From Oerskovia jenensis (GTDB lineage: Bacteria > Actinomycetota > Actinomycetes > Actinomycetales > Cellulomonadaceae), in NCBI RefSeq assembly GCF_016907235.1, contig NZ_JAFBBO010000001.1, positions 248,001-312,000 of the forward strand: a stretch of 64,000 bases of DNA, written 5' to 3'. Shown here in pieces: positions 29,378 to 38,338 of this stretch. Both the position numbers and the translations under genes were made by a program. Each line of letters begins with the position of its first letter. Positions within the stretch are counted from its first letter, which is position 1. Below the pieces are notes generated by a model, which did not search any database, was not told the DNA's origin, and was given only the letters and a program-made list of their open reading frames with translations.

Positions 29378-30754
29378 ATGACGACGACACCCACCCCCGA
29401 GGACAACGACTCCGTGGCCCGCGAGCACCGCGAGCCCGCCACGCCTCCGGCGGCGGCCACCCCGGCCGGGGAGGCCGCGCTCCTCGACGACGCGACCGGG
29501 GCCGCGACCGGCCCGGCGCCCGACGCCCCCGCCCTCCCGCCCGTGCCTGACGCGACCGAGGTCACCGAGGTGGCTGAGGTCACCGAGATCGACACGGTGG
29601 TCGCCTCTCCTGCGAGCGGCGGACCCGAGGGGCGGACCCAGGACGTCGCGTCGAGCGACGCCCCGGTCTCGGACCGTCCGTCGACCGGGACGAGCGGTAG
29701 CGCGGCCGAGACCCCGGAGCACCGTGACGAGGGGGACGCGTCGGACGTCCCGTGGGACGTCGCGCGCCTGCCAGGAGCCGTCACCGAAGGATCGCCCGTG
29801 GCGGTCACGGCACCCCCGTCCCGGCCGACCGAGGCCGAGCCCGCTGACGGCGTGGCAGCCGAGGTGGGCGGCAGGTCGACGGCGGGCGCAGCGGCGACGA
29901 CCGCAGCATCGGCCACGGGTGCGTCGTGGTCCGCAGACGCGCCGCCGCCCGCCCCGGACCACCACCACGGGCGCCACGAGGCTCCGGAAACAGCCCCTGC
30001 CGCCCCGGCGTCGACGAACGGCGCGCCTGCCGGAGGCTGGTCGAAGCTCGGTCGAGCCATGCGACCGCAGGTCACCCGCTCGCAGCTCCTCGCGGGTCTC
30101 CTGTGCGCGCTGCTCGGGTTCGCGCTGGCCGTCCAGGTGAGCCAGACGCAGGAGCAGCAGCTCTCGTCCCTGCGCCAGAGCGACCTGGTCCGTCTCCTGG
30201 ACGACGTGACCCAGCGGGCGAACGCGCTGGAGACGCGCGTCGAGGGCCTCCAGGAGACCCGCGACGAGCTGAGCTCCGGGTCCGGGCAGCAGCGCGCTGC
30301 CCTCGAGCTGGCCCAGCGGCAGTCGGAGACGCAGGGAATCCTCTCGGGCCGGCTTCCCGCGGAAGGCCCCGGGATCACGTTGACGATCACCGAGACCGAT
30401 CAGCGGATCCCCGCTCACAAGCTCTTCAACATCCTCGAGGAGCTCCGCAACGCAGGGGTGGAGGTCGTCGAGGTCAACGGCATCCGCCTGGTCACGAGCA
30501 GCTACTTCGAGGAGACGAGCCGGGGGATGGTGGTCGACGGCCAGAAGGTCTCCTCGCCCTACCGGTGGAAGGCGATCGGCGACCCGTCGACGCTCGAGAC
30601 CGCGCTCGAGATCCCCGGAGGTGCGATGGCATCGGTACGCAACGAGGGAGCGGATCCCAAGATCACCCAGGAGGACCTCATCACCATCACGTCCACGCGC
30701 GAGCCGGAGGCCCCGGAGTTCGCGACGCCCGTGCCCGCTGAGGGCGGGAACTGA
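29378..30754 (+). CDS. DUF881 family membrane protein with long disordered N-terminus (second copy)
   Basis: The 458-aa protein has an N-terminal region of about 220 residues rich in Ala, Pro, Thr, Asp and Glu that looks disordered, then one membrane segment (about 234-253), a coiled coil (about 255-305) and the DUF881 domain (GPGITLTITETDQRI, ELRNAGVEVVEVNGIRL, YRWKAIGDPSTLE). The cytoplasmic tail is much longer than in the first copy and may be the part that contacts partners (inference). ATG 29378 is preceded by CTAGGTGACGCG, a weak ribosome site. Confidence 0.92.
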   Translation: MTTTPTPEDNDSVAREHREPATPPAAATPAGEAALLDDATGAATGPAPDAPALPPVPDATEVTEVAEVTEIDTVVASPASGGPEGRTQDVASSDAPVSDRPSTGTSGSAAETPEHRDEGDASDVPWDVARLPGAVTEGSPVAVTAPPSRPTEAEPADGVAAEVGGRSTAGAAATTAASATGASWSADAPPPAPDHHHGRHEAPETAPAAPASTNGAPAGGWSKLGRAMRPQVTRSQLLAGLLCALLGFALAVQVSQTQEQQLSSLRQSDLVRLLDDVTQRANALETRVEGLQETRDELSSGSGQQRAALELAQRQSETQGILSGRLPAEGPGITLTITETDQRIPAHKLFNILEELRNAGVEVVEVNGIRLVTSSYFEETSRGMVVDGQKVSSPYRWKAIGDPSTLETALEIPGGAMASVRNEGADPKITQEDLITITSTREPEAPEFATPVPAEGGN

Positions 30755-30936
30755 TCCCTCCGAGGTCGTGACGTGGGCGGATACTTTTCTCGGACCCACC
30801 TGGCGGGGTAGGTTGGACGGGTTGGACGGGTATTGCCCGCATCCCCGGTGCTCGCAGGAGTGAGCGTGGGAGCGTGTAGTACCTTTCCGCCCAAGGCATT
30901 TTGCGCTGAATGCGTCACAACTCCCGAGGAGGCGAG

Positions 30937-31428
30937 ATGACCACTCCAGGTGAATCTGCGGAGCCACGCCGGGGAGGTAGCGAGACGACCGTCACGTTCG
31001 GCCGGATCGAGCTGCCGATCGAAGAGGGTGCGCAGCCCGGTGGACTGTCCGCCGAGGAGCAGGCCGCGATCTCGGCGTTGCCGCGACATTCCGCACTCCT
31101 GGTCATGCAGCGTGGTCCCTCGGTCGGGTCACGCTTCCTCCTCGACGCCGAGCGGACGGTCGCAGGACGCAGCGAGCACGCGGACATCTTCCTCGATGAC
31201 GTCACGGTCTCGCGCAAGCACGCGGAGTTCGTCCGGGACGACGACCAGTTCGTGGTGCGGGACATCGGGTCGCTCAACGGGACCTATGTCAACCGCAACC
31301 GGGTCGACGCGGTCGCGCTCGTCACCGGCGACGAGGTGCAGATCGGCAAGTACCGGCTCACGTTCTACACCAGCCCTGTCCTCGGCCAGCCCGTGGGTTC
31401 GGCGGAAGGCGCGGCAGAGCACCCGTGA
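30937..31428 (+). CDS. garA: FHA-domain regulator of central metabolism (GarA/OdhI type)
   Basis: GarA/OdhI binds and inhibits 2-oxoglutarate dehydrogenase and related enzymes, and is switched off when Ser/Thr kinases phosphorylate an N-terminal ETT motif. Here SETTV places the acceptor threonines at 17 and 18. The FHA domain (about 70-145) shows AGRSEHADIFLDD, SRKHAEF and GSLNGTYVNR. It has 163 aa. ATG 30937 follows CGAGGAGGCGAG. The gene order garA-ftsR-bfn-merR is conserved. gcvH, which precedes garA in mycobacteria, is missing here. Confidence 0.95.
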   Translation: MTTPGESAEPRRGGSETTVTFGRIELPIEEGAQPGGLSAEEQAAISALPRHSALLVMQRGPSVGSRFLLDAERTVAGRSEHADIFLDDVTVSRKHAEFVRDDDQFVVRDIGSLNGTYVNRNRVDAVALVTGDEVQIGKYRLTFYTSPVLGQPVGSAEGAAEHP

Positions 31429-32234
31429 ACCGGCCGGCACGCTCCCCGTGGGGACACGAGAACCGGTTCGACGGCAGCAGTGCGCTGACCTCCCGACCGA
31501 CCGACGAGGACGACGCCGAGCAGACGGGTGAACCGTGGCCTCAGGGCATCTCCCGACGCTCCACGATGCGCATCTCGGACGTGCTGCGTGCCTTGCGCAC
31601 GGAGTTTCCCAGCGTGAGCCACTCGAAGCTCCGGTTCCTCGAGGAGCAGGGGCTCATCGACCCGGAGAGGACGCCGTCGGGCTACCGGCAGTACAGTCCG
31701 GCCGACGTCGAGAGGCTGCGGTACGTCCTGCTCGAGCAGCGGGACAGGTACCTGCCCCTCAAGGTCATCAAGGAGAACCTTGCCGCGCTCGACGCCGGTG
31801 AGGTGGTGGAGAACCCTGCCCTCCGTCTGGCCGCGAGCGACGGCGAGACGGAGACCACGACCGTCCGGCAGAGATACAGCGTCGACTCGCTCGCGAGCAC
31901 GGTCGGGGTGGACGTCTCCCTGGTCGAGGGGCTGATCTCGGCAGGCGTCCTGCGCCAGGCCCCGGGCGGCCAGCTCGACGCGTGGTCGGTCGAGGTCGTC
32001 CAGCTCGCGGCCGCGCTCGGGGAGTACGGGATCGAGCCGCGGCACCTGCGGCTGCTGCGCACGTCGGCCGACCGTCACGTGGGACTCGTGGAGCAGGTCG
32101 TCGCCCCATGGCGCAGCCAGCAGTCCTCGTCGGCGCGCGCGCACGCGGGAGCCCTCGCGGGCGAGGTGGGTGAGCTCTTCGCGAAGCTCCACACGGTGTG
32201 GCTCCGCCAGGGCGTGGGAGACCTCACGAGCTGA
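31425..32234 (+). CDS. ftsR: MerR-family regulator FtsR
   Basis: This 269-aa MerR protein has an N-terminal winged-helix domain (about 49-120: MRISDVLRALRTEF, KLRFLEEQGLIDPERTPSGYRQYS) after a 45-residue tail and a C-terminal helical part. The gene downstream of odhI/garA in Corynebacterium encodes FtsR, an activator of ftsZ. Position and sequence support the same name here, while the regulated gene in this organism is inference. The GTG start overlaps the garA stop by 4 bp. Confidence 0.92.
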   Translation: MNRPARSPWGHENRFDGSSALTSRPTDEDDAEQTGEPWPQGISRRSTMRISDVLRALRTEFPSVSHSKLRFLEEQGLIDPERTPSGYRQYSPADVERLRYVLLEQRDRYLPLKVIKENLAALDAGEVVENPALRLAASDGETETTTVRQRYSVDSLASTVGVDVSLVEGLISAGVLRQAPGGQLDAWSVEVVQLAAALGEYGIEPRHLRLLRTSADRHVGLVEQVVAPWRSQQSSSARAHAGALAGEVGELFAKLHTVWLRQGVGDLTS

Positions 32235-32325
32235 GTCGACCCGTGTCGCCCCGGTTGCCGGGGCGCTGCGGCGTCCCGTGCGGGCCACGTGTGCGCCTCC
32301 CACTGAAGGACCGCGCGCGTCGTCG

Positions 32326-32331
32326 TACGGT
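32326..32331 (+). promoter_or_regulatory. -10 of leaderless BFN-family mRNA
   Basis: TACGGT is followed by 6 nt and the GTG start of the next gene, with no Shine-Dalgarno. Confidence 0.5.
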
Positions 32332-32337
32332 GGACGG

Positions 32338-32856
32338 GTGAGCAACGAGGTGCCGATGGTCCCGGTGGAGGTTCTCGGCGTGCGCCAGCAGCAGGGCGCC
32401 GGGCAGGAGATCGTCGTGCTGCTCCTGGATCCTGCGGCCGAGCTGGTGGTGCCGATCATCATCGGCCCGCGTGAGGCGAGTGCGATCGCCATGGCCCAGG
32501 CGCACCTGACCGCCCCTCGACCCATGACGCACGACCTGCTCCGCGACGTCCTCGAGGCCGTGCACGTCGGCCTGCTGCGGGTCGAGATCGTGGCGTTGGA
32601 CGACGGCATCTTCTTCGCCGAGATGGTGCTGAGCACGGGGGTCCGGGTCGACGCCAGGGCATCGGACGCGATCGCCGTGGCCGTGCGCACCGAGAGCCCC
32701 GTCATGTGCTCGGCCGAGATCGTCGCCCTCGCCGGCGTGGAGATCGTCGACCCGGAGCAGCAGCGGGAGATGGCCGAGTTCCGTGACTTCCTCGAGCACG
32801 TTTCACCCGAGGACTTCGGTCCCCCCGAACGTGGTGAGGAGTCGGGGGAGCGGTAG
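32338..32856 (+). CDS. Bifunctional nuclease family protein (DUF151)
   Basis: This 172-aa protein matches the BFN/DUF151 family: VLGVRQQQGAGQEIVVLLLD, VPIIIGPREASAIA and HDLLRDVLEAV, followed by a short acidic tail. In plants a member has DNase/RNase activity. In actinobacteria the role is unknown. It lies between two MerR genes exactly as in Mycobacterium and Corynebacterium. The GTG start lies 6 nt after a -10-like hexamer and has no ribosome site, which decides the start. Confidence 0.93.
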   Translation: MSNEVPMVPVEVLGVRQQQGAGQEIVVLLLDPAAELVVPIIIGPREASAIAMAQAHLTAPRPMTHDLLRDVLEAVHVGLLRVEIVALDDGIFFAEMVLSTGVRVDARASDAIAVAVRTESPVMCSAEIVALAGVEIVDPEQQREMAEFRDFLEHVSPEDFGPPERGEESGER

Positions 32857-33058
32857 GGCGTGCGGCGGCGGGACCAGCCAGAACGGTCTGCCGCTCAAAG
32901 CAGGACATATCTTCAGATTTTCCCGGAGACAAGAGGGGTATTTCGGCTAAAGTCGGACAGGCAGTCTTGAGCATCACACACCTGAGCCCGAGGGGGCGGG
33001 TGGGGTCGTCGCGGCAGGCAGGGTGCGCGACACGCTCCGTCCTCAGAGCCTCGGTCGT

Positions 33059-33087
33059 TGACGCTCCCCGACCCCGGGCCTAGCGTG
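33059..33087 (+). promoter_or_regulatory. Sigma-A-type promoter of the second merR gene
   Basis: TTGACG (33059-33064) and TAGCGT (33082-33087) are exactly 17 bp apart and predict transcription from about 33094, giving a 20-nt leader that contains the GGAGG ribosome site. Confidence 0.7.
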
Positions 33088-33113
33088 GAGTCCACATCAT
33101 CCTTGGAGGCACA

Positions 33114-33704
33114 GTGAACAGCAGCGGCAGAGCTGGAGCAGAGCCGGGTGCTCCTGTTTCCCACGCGGCCCAGGGACTGCTGTTCGGCGAGGACATCACC
33201 GAGCACGACACCACCACCGGATACCGCGGCCCCACGGCGTGCCGCGTCGCGGGCATCACCTATCGGCAGCTGGACTACTGGGCCCGCACGGGGCTGGTCG
33301 AGCCGACGGTCCGCCCGGCCTCCGGCTCGGGGACGCACCGGCTCTACGGCTTTCGCGACATCCTCGTCCTCAAGATCGTCAAGAGACTCCTCGACACCGG
33401 GGTCTCGCTGCAGCAGATCCGCACCGCGGTCGAGCACCTGCGCGAGCGCGGTGTCAACGACCTGGCGCAGATCACGCTCATGAGCGACGGTGCGAGCGTG
33501 TACGAGTGCACGTCCGCGGACGAGGTCGTCGACCTGGTCCAAGGGGGGCAGGGAGTGTTCGGCATCGCGGTGGGACGTGTCTGGCGCGAGGTCGAGGGAA
33601 CGTTGAGCGACATGCCGGCGGAGTCCCTGGGGGACGAGGAGACACCGAACGCGCCGACCGAGGACGAGCTCGAGCTCCGTCGTCGGGCACGCAGCGCGGG
33701 CTGA
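33114..33704 (+). CDS. MerR-family regulator, second of the garA cluster
   Basis: This 196-aa protein carries a MerR winged-helix domain (about residues 40-110: ACRVAGITYRQLDYWARTGLVEP and LYGFRDILVLKIVKRLLDTG) and a C-terminal region with MSDGASVYECTSADEVVDL. It corresponds by order to mycobacterial Rv1830 and a Corynebacterium gene near ftsR. The effector and targets are unknown. The GTG start follows TTGGAGG at good spacing and a clear -35/-10 lies just upstream. A hairpin with a short T-run ends the cluster. Confidence 0.92.
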   Translation: MNSSGRAGAEPGAPVSHAAQGLLFGEDITEHDTTTGYRGPTACRVAGITYRQLDYWARTGLVEPTVRPASGSGTHRLYGFRDILVLKIVKRLLDTGVSLQQIRTAVEHLRERGVNDLAQITLMSDGASVYECTSADEVVDLVQGGQGVFGIAVGRVWREVEGTLSDMPAESLGDEETPNAPTEDELELRRRARSAG

Positions 33705-33729
33705 GGCCCACCGAGCCGACCGTGAGCCG

Positions 33730-33758
33730 AAGGACCCCGCCCGTGGGCGGGGTCCTTT
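33730..33758 (+). terminator. Intrinsic terminator after merR
   Basis: AAGGACCCCGCCC pairs with GGGCGGGGTCCTT across a tiny loop and ends in TTT, 26 nt after the merR stop. Confidence 0.8.
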
Positions 33759-33970
33759 CGTGTGTGGACCCGCAACCGACCGCGCCCGTGGCGCTGAGCA
33801 CCTTTTTGCCCGTTCTTCCGCTTCCGGTGCCGTCCTGCGGCGGCGGCCGTGCGAAGATCGCCTCTGGACGTCCCCGGCTCGCGCCGGAGCGGCGCCCGTG
33901 ACGAGCGGGTACGTGGACCACTTCTCGCGGCGGTCCCGTGCCCGACCCACGATGACGGATGGGGTACTTG

Positions 33971-36900
33971 GTGTTCTCGAAGGTTCTGGTGGCCAACCGC
34001 GCGGAGATCGCGGTTCGGGCGTTTCGCGCGGCGTACGAGCTCGGTTCCCGGACGGTGGCCGTGTTCCCCTACGAGGATCGGAACTCCGAGCACCGCCTGA
34101 AGGCGGACGAGGCGTACCGGATCGGCGAGGAGGGGCACCCGGTCAGGGCATACCTCGACATCGAGGAGATCGTGCGCGTCGCCAAGGACGCCGGAGCGGA
34201 CGCGATCTACCCCGGCTACGGCTTCCTGTCGGAGAACCCGGACCTCGCGAGAGCCTGCCAGGAGGCGGGGATCGCGTTCGTCGGCCCGCCCCCCGAGGTC
34301 CTCGAGCTCGCCGGCAACAAGGTACGTGCGCTCAAGGCGGCCAAGGAGGCCGGCATCCCGGTCCTGGCGTCGAGCGAGCCGTCGTCGGACATCGACGAGC
34401 TGATCGCGGCCGCGGACGAGATCGGGTTCCCGATCTTCGCGAAGGCCGTCGCCGGGGGAGGCGGGCGCGGCATGCGCCGTGTGGACCGGCGCGAGGACCT
34501 GCCCGAGGCCCTCGCGGCCGCGATGCGCGAGGCCGACGGTGCGTTCGGCGACCCGACCATGTTCCTCGAGCAGGCGGTCCTGCGCCCGCGCCACATCGAG
34601 GTGCAGATCCTCGCCGACGGCCAGGGCGACGTCGTCCACCTGTACGAGCGCGACTGCTCGGTCCAGCGGCGGCACCAGAAGGTCATCGAGATCGCGCCGG
34701 CTCCGAACCTGGACCCGGCGATCCGTGACGCCCTGTGCGCCGACGCCGTGAAGTTCGCCCGGTCCATCGGGTACCAGAACGCGGGCACGGTCGAGTTCCT
34801 GCTCGACACCGTGGGGGAGCGGGCCGGTCAGCACGTGTTCATCGAGATGAACCCGCGCATCCAGGTCGAGCACACGGTCACCGAGGAGGTCACCGACATC
34901 GACCTCGTCTCGTCGCAGATGCGTATCGCGGCGGGGGAGACCCTGGCGGACCTGGGTATCCGCCAGGAGGACGTGCACGTCAACGGCGCGGCCCTGCAGT
35001 CCCGCATCACGACCGAGGACCCCTCGAACGGGTTCCGCCCGGACACCGGCCGGATCGTGGCCTACCGCTCGCCGGGCGGCGCAGGGGTCCGCCTCGACGG
35101 CGCGACCGCGACCGCGGGTTCGGAGATCTCGGGTCACTTCGACTCGATGCTCGTCAAGCTCACGTGCCGCGGCCGTGACTACCCGACGGCCGTGCGGCGC
35201 GCCCGTCGCGCTCTGGCGGAGTTCCGCATCCGTGGCATCCGCACGAACATCCCGTTCCTGCAGGCGGTCCTCTCGGACGCCGAGTTCATCGCAGGGAACC
35301 TGTCGACGTCGTTCATCGACGAGCGCCCCGAGCTGCTCGCCGCCCGCGAGAGCGCCGACCGCGGCACCAGGCTCCTGAGCTACCTGGGTGACGTGACCGT
35401 GAACCGCCCCCACGGGCCGGGCACCGGCGCGATCGACCCGACCGCCAAGCTCCCGGCCCTCGACCTGTCGGTGGCCCCCGTGCCCGGCAGCCGTCAGCAG
35501 CTCCTCGAGCTGGGCCCCGAGGGGTTCGCCCGCGCCCTGCGGTCCGAGACCACCGTCAAGGTCACCGACACGACGTTCCGTGACGCCCACCAGTCCCTGC
35601 TGGCCACCAGGGTCCGTACGCACGACCTGCTCCAGGTCGCTCCGTACGTCGCGCGCCTGACTCCGCAGCTGCTCTCCGTCGAGGCCTGGGGCGGGGCGAC
35701 CTACGACGTCGCGCTCCGCTTCCTCGGCGAGGACCCGTGGGCGCGCCTCGCGGCGCTGCGCGAAGCGATGCCGAACGTGGCCCTCCAGATGCTGCTGCGC
35801 GGACGCAACACGGTGGGCTACACGCCGTACCCGACCGAGGTCACCGAGGCGTTCGTCCGCGAGGCCGCGGCCACGGGCGTCGACATCTTCCGCATCTTCG
35901 ACGCGCTCAACGACGTCGAGCAGATGCGGCCCGCGATCGACGCCGTGCGCGCGACCGGAACCGCGGTCGCCGAGGTCGCCCTGTGCTACACGGGCAACCT
36001 GCTCGACCCGGCCGAGACCCTGTACACGCTGGACTACTACCTCGAGCTCGCCGACCGCATCGTCGACGCGGGCGCCCATGTCCTGGCGATCAAGGACATG
36101 GCCGGTCTGCTGCGCCCCGCTGCCGCCGCGCGACTGGTCACGGCCTTGCGCGAGCGCTTCGACCTGCCCGTCCACCTGCACACCCACGACACCTCGGGCG
36201 GGCAGATGGCCACTCTCATGGCCGCCGTGGCCGCAGGCGTCGACGCGGTCGACGTCGCGAGCGCTGCGATGGCCGGCACCACGAGCCAACCCTCGATGTC
36301 CGCGCTCGTCGCGGGTCTCGAGCACACCGAGCGCGACACGGGGCTGTCCCTGCGCGCGGTGTGCGACCTCGAGCCGTACTGGGAGGCCGTGCGTCGCCTC
36401 TACGCACCGTTCGAGTCGGGGCTCTCGAGCCCCACGGGCCGTGTCTACGAGCACGAGATCCCGGGCGGTCAGCTGTCCAACCTGCGCCAGCAGGCCATCG
36501 CGCTCGGCCTCGGCGACCAGTTCGAGCAGATCGAGTCCACGTACGCCGCGGCCGACCGCATCCTCGGGCGGCTCGTGAAGGTCACCCCGTCCTCGAAGGT
36601 CGTGGGCGACCTCGCGCTGCAGCTCGTCGCCCGTGGCGCAGACCCGGCGGACTTCGCCGAGAACCCTCAGGACTACGACATCCCCGACTCGGTCATCGCG
36701 TTCCTGGGTGGCGAGCTGGGTGACCCGCCCGGCGGGTGGCCGGAGCCGTTCCGGAGCAAGGCACTCGCCGGCCGCGTCGTGCGCACGGCGGTCACGCCGC
36801 TGACGGTCGAGGACCAGGCCGACCTCGACGGCGACTCGGCCGCTCGACGCAACCGCCTCAACCACCTGCTGTTCGCCGGACCGACCAAGGAGTTCGAGAC

Positions 36901-37369
36901 CACGCGGGCCGCGTTCGGCGACGTGTCGGTGCTGGGCACCCAGGAGTACCTGTACGGCCTCACTCCCGGGCAGGAGGTCGAGGTCTCCCTCGAGCGCGGC
37001 GTCAAGCTTCTCGTGGGGCTCGAGGCCGTGGGCGTCCCGGACGAGCGGGGCATGCGGACCGTCATGTTCACCCTCAACGGCCAGCTGCGCCCTCTTCAGG
37101 TGCGCGACCGCTCGATCGAGGTCGATGCGTCGCTCGCCGAGAAGGCCGACCCTGCCGCGCCGGGCCAGATCGCCGCTCCGTTCGCGGGTGCGGTGACGCC
37201 CGTGGTGCACGAGGGCGAGGTCGTGGAGGCTGGGCAGACCGTCGCGACGGTCGAGGCCATGAAGATGGAGGCGGCGATCACGACGCCCGTCGGGGGCACC
37301 GTGCAGCGCGTCGCGATCGGGGCGGTCCAGCAGCTCGAGGGCGGGGACCTGGTGCTCGTCATCGTGTGA
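33971..37369 (+). CDS. pyc: Pyruvate carboxylase
   Basis: Pyc carboxylates pyruvate to oxaloacetate. The 1132-aa single-chain enzyme contains a biotin carboxylase domain (about 1-450), a carboxyltransferase barrel (about 530-800: DTTFRDAHQSLLATR, RTHDLLQ), a PycB-type allosteric region and a C-terminal biotinyl domain with the biotin-accepting EAMKMEA. GTG 33971 is chosen because family members begin MFSKVLVANR and GGATGGGG lies 6 nt upstream. ATG 33959 would add four residues. The usual ANRGEIA is ANRAEIA here. Confidence 0.96.
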   Translation: MFSKVLVANRAEIAVRAFRAAYELGSRTVAVFPYEDRNSEHRLKADEAYRIGEEGHPVRAYLDIEEIVRVAKDAGADAIYPGYGFLSENPDLARACQEAGIAFVGPPPEVLELAGNKVRALKAAKEAGIPVLASSEPSSDIDELIAAADEIGFPIFAKAVAGGGGRGMRRVDRREDLPEALAAAMREADGAFGDPTMFLEQAVLRPRHIEVQILADGQGDVVHLYERDCSVQRRHQKVIEIAPAPNLDPAIRDALCADAVKFARSIGYQNAGTVEFLLDTVGERAGQHVFIEMNPRIQVEHTVTEEVTDIDLVSSQMRIAAGETLADLGIRQEDVHVNGAALQSRITTEDPSNGFRPDTGRIVAYRSPGGAGVRLDGATATAGSEISGHFDSMLVKLTCRGRDYPTAVRRARRALAEFRIRGIRTNIPFLQAVLSDAEFIAGNLSTSFIDERPELLAARESADRGTRLLSYLGDVTVNRPHGPGTGAIDPTAKLPALDLSVAPVPGSRQQLLELGPEGFARALRSETTVKVTDTTFRDAHQSLLATRVRTHDLLQVAPYVARLTPQLLSVEAWGGATYDVALRFLGEDPWARLAALREAMPNVALQMLLRGRNTVGYTPYPTEVTEAFVREAAATGVDIFRIFDALNDVEQMRPAIDAVRATGTAVAEVALCYTGNLLDPAETLYTLDYYLELADRIVDAGAHVLAIKDMAGLLRPAAAARLVTALRERFDLPVHLHTHDTSGGQMATLMAAVAAGVDAVDVASAAMAGTTSQPSMSALVAGLEHTERDTGLSLRAVCDLEPYWEAVRRLYAPFESGLSSPTGRVYEHEIPGGQLSNLRQQAIALGLGDQFEQIESTYAAADRILGRLVKVTPSSKVVGDLALQLVARGADPADFAENPQDYDIPDSVIAFLGGELGDPPGGWPEPFRSKALAGRVVRTAVTPLTVEDQADLDGDSAARRNRLNHLLFAGPTKEFETTRAAFGDVSVLGTQEYLYGLTPGQEVEVSLERGVKLLVGLEAVGVPDERGMRTVMFTLNGQLRPLQVRDRSIEVDASLAEKADPAAPGQIAAPFAGAVTPVVHEGEVVEAGQTVATVEAMKMEAAITTPVGGTVQRVAIGAVQQLEGGDLVLVIV

Positions 37370-37405
37370 CGACGTGCCCGGGCGACGTCCGGGAGATACG
37401 GCGGT

Positions 37406-37450
37406 CAGCGGGCCGGGTGGGAAGCGGAGAGCCTCCCGCCCGGCCCGCTG
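37406..37450. terminator. Bidirectional hairpin between pyc and the SDR gene
   Basis: A 17-bp stem with one wobble pair and an 11-nt loop lies between two converging genes. Confidence 0.6.
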
Positions 37451-37469
37451 CCGTCGGTGGGGCGAGGCG

Positions 37470-38285
37470 TCAGTCGGCGACGATCCGCGCCGCGAGGCGG
37501 GGCGCCACCCGGTGGATCGCGAGCAGCGGCCCGACCGCGCCGACGTCGACCCTGCCCCTGCGCCCGTCGAGGGCGGACAGGATGGCCGTCGCGGCGGCGT
37601 CGGGCGTGATCTTGCGCGATCCGCGTCCTGCCGTCATCGCGGTGTCGACGAGGGGGAGCACGACCTCGACCGCACGCACGTGCGGGGCGCCCGCGCGGAG
37701 CTGGTATCTGAGCGACGTCGTGAAGGCGCTCAGGCCCGCCTTGGCCGCGCAGTAGACCGGCGCCGAGCGCTTGGGGACGGTCCCGAGCGCCGACGTGACG
37801 GAGACGATCGCGGCCCGAGGGGCGTCGGCGAGGACCGGGAGGAGCTCGGCGGTCAGGTGCAGGGGAGCGCCCAGGTCGGTGGCGAGCTCGGTGGCCGCGT
37901 CGTGCGCGAGGGCCGCGGTCGCGCCGGGCCGGGTCGTGACGACCCAGTCGCGGTCGAGCTGGATCGCGGCGTTGTGCACCACGAGGTCGAGACCGGGCAG
38001 GTCGGCCGCAGCGCGGGCGAGGCGGGCGACGTCGCCGGGGTCCGAGAGATCTGCGACCAGGGTGCGCAGACCGGGGAGCCGGGTCGCGGCGGCCGCGAGA
38101 CGGCCGGGATCGCGCCCGCACACGAGCACGGTCGTGCCGTCCGCGACGAGGCGTCGGGCGAGCGCCAGCCCGACGCCGGAGCTCCCGCCCGTCACGAGGG
38201 CTGCGGTCCAGCGGGGGCCGGGGGAGGTGCGTCGCGTGCGGGTCGTGATGCCGGGCGACGTATCTGTAACGCGCGTTACACTCAT
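37470..38285 (-). CDS. Short-chain dehydrogenase/reductase, TetR-controlled
   Basis: This 271-aa SDR has the NAD(P)-binding motif VTGGSSGVGLALAR (about residue 30-43), the NAA motif in HNAAIQ, the catalytic Ser in VSVTSALG and the YxxxK pair in YCAAKAG. The substrate is unknown. The only plausible start is ATG 38285, 6 nt after the -10 hexamer of a good promoter, so the mRNA is probably leaderless. Codons 3-7 carry the palindrome TGTAACGCGCGTTACA, the likely site of the divergent TetR protein. Confidence 0.9.
   Translation of the reverse strand: MSVTRVTDTSPGITTRTRRTSPGPRWTAALVTGGSSGVGLALARRLVADGTTVLVCGRDPGRLAAAATRLPGLRTLVADLSDPGDVARLARAAADLPGLDLVVHNAAIQLDRDWVVTTRPGATAALAHDAATELATDLGAPLHLTAELLPVLADAPRAAIVSVTSALGTVPKRSAPVYCAAKAGLSAFTTSLRYQLRAGAPHVRAVEVVLPLVDTAMTAGRGSRKITPDAAATAILSALDGRRGRVDVGAVGPLLAIHRVAPRLAARIVAD
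38265..38280. promoter_or_regulatory. TetR operator palindrome
   Basis: TGTAACGCGCGTTACA is a perfect 16-bp palindrome. It lies inside the first codons of the SDR gene, just after its predicted transcription start, and at the -35 position of the divergent tetR promoter, so one bound repressor could block both. Confidence 0.8.
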
Positions 38286-38291
38286 GACGTC

Positions 38292-38320
38292 AAAGTAGGC
38301 TCGTGCCGCCCCGCAGTCAA
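38292..38320 (-). promoter_or_regulatory. Promoter of the SDR gene overlapping the tetR -10
   Basis: On the minus strand TTGACT (38320-38315) and TACTTT (38297-38292) are 17 bp apart, and the ATG follows the -10 by 6 nt. On the plus strand TAGGCT (38296-38301) can serve as the tetR -10, so the two -10 boxes share bases. Confidence 0.7.
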
Positions 38321-38338
38321 CCCCCACCTGGAGGCCCC

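Noticed and set aside
33344-37210. 1288-codon minus-strand frame opposite pyc
   Set aside because: It is a shadow of pyruvate carboxylase; its composition is Arg/Asp/Gly-rich with no motifs.
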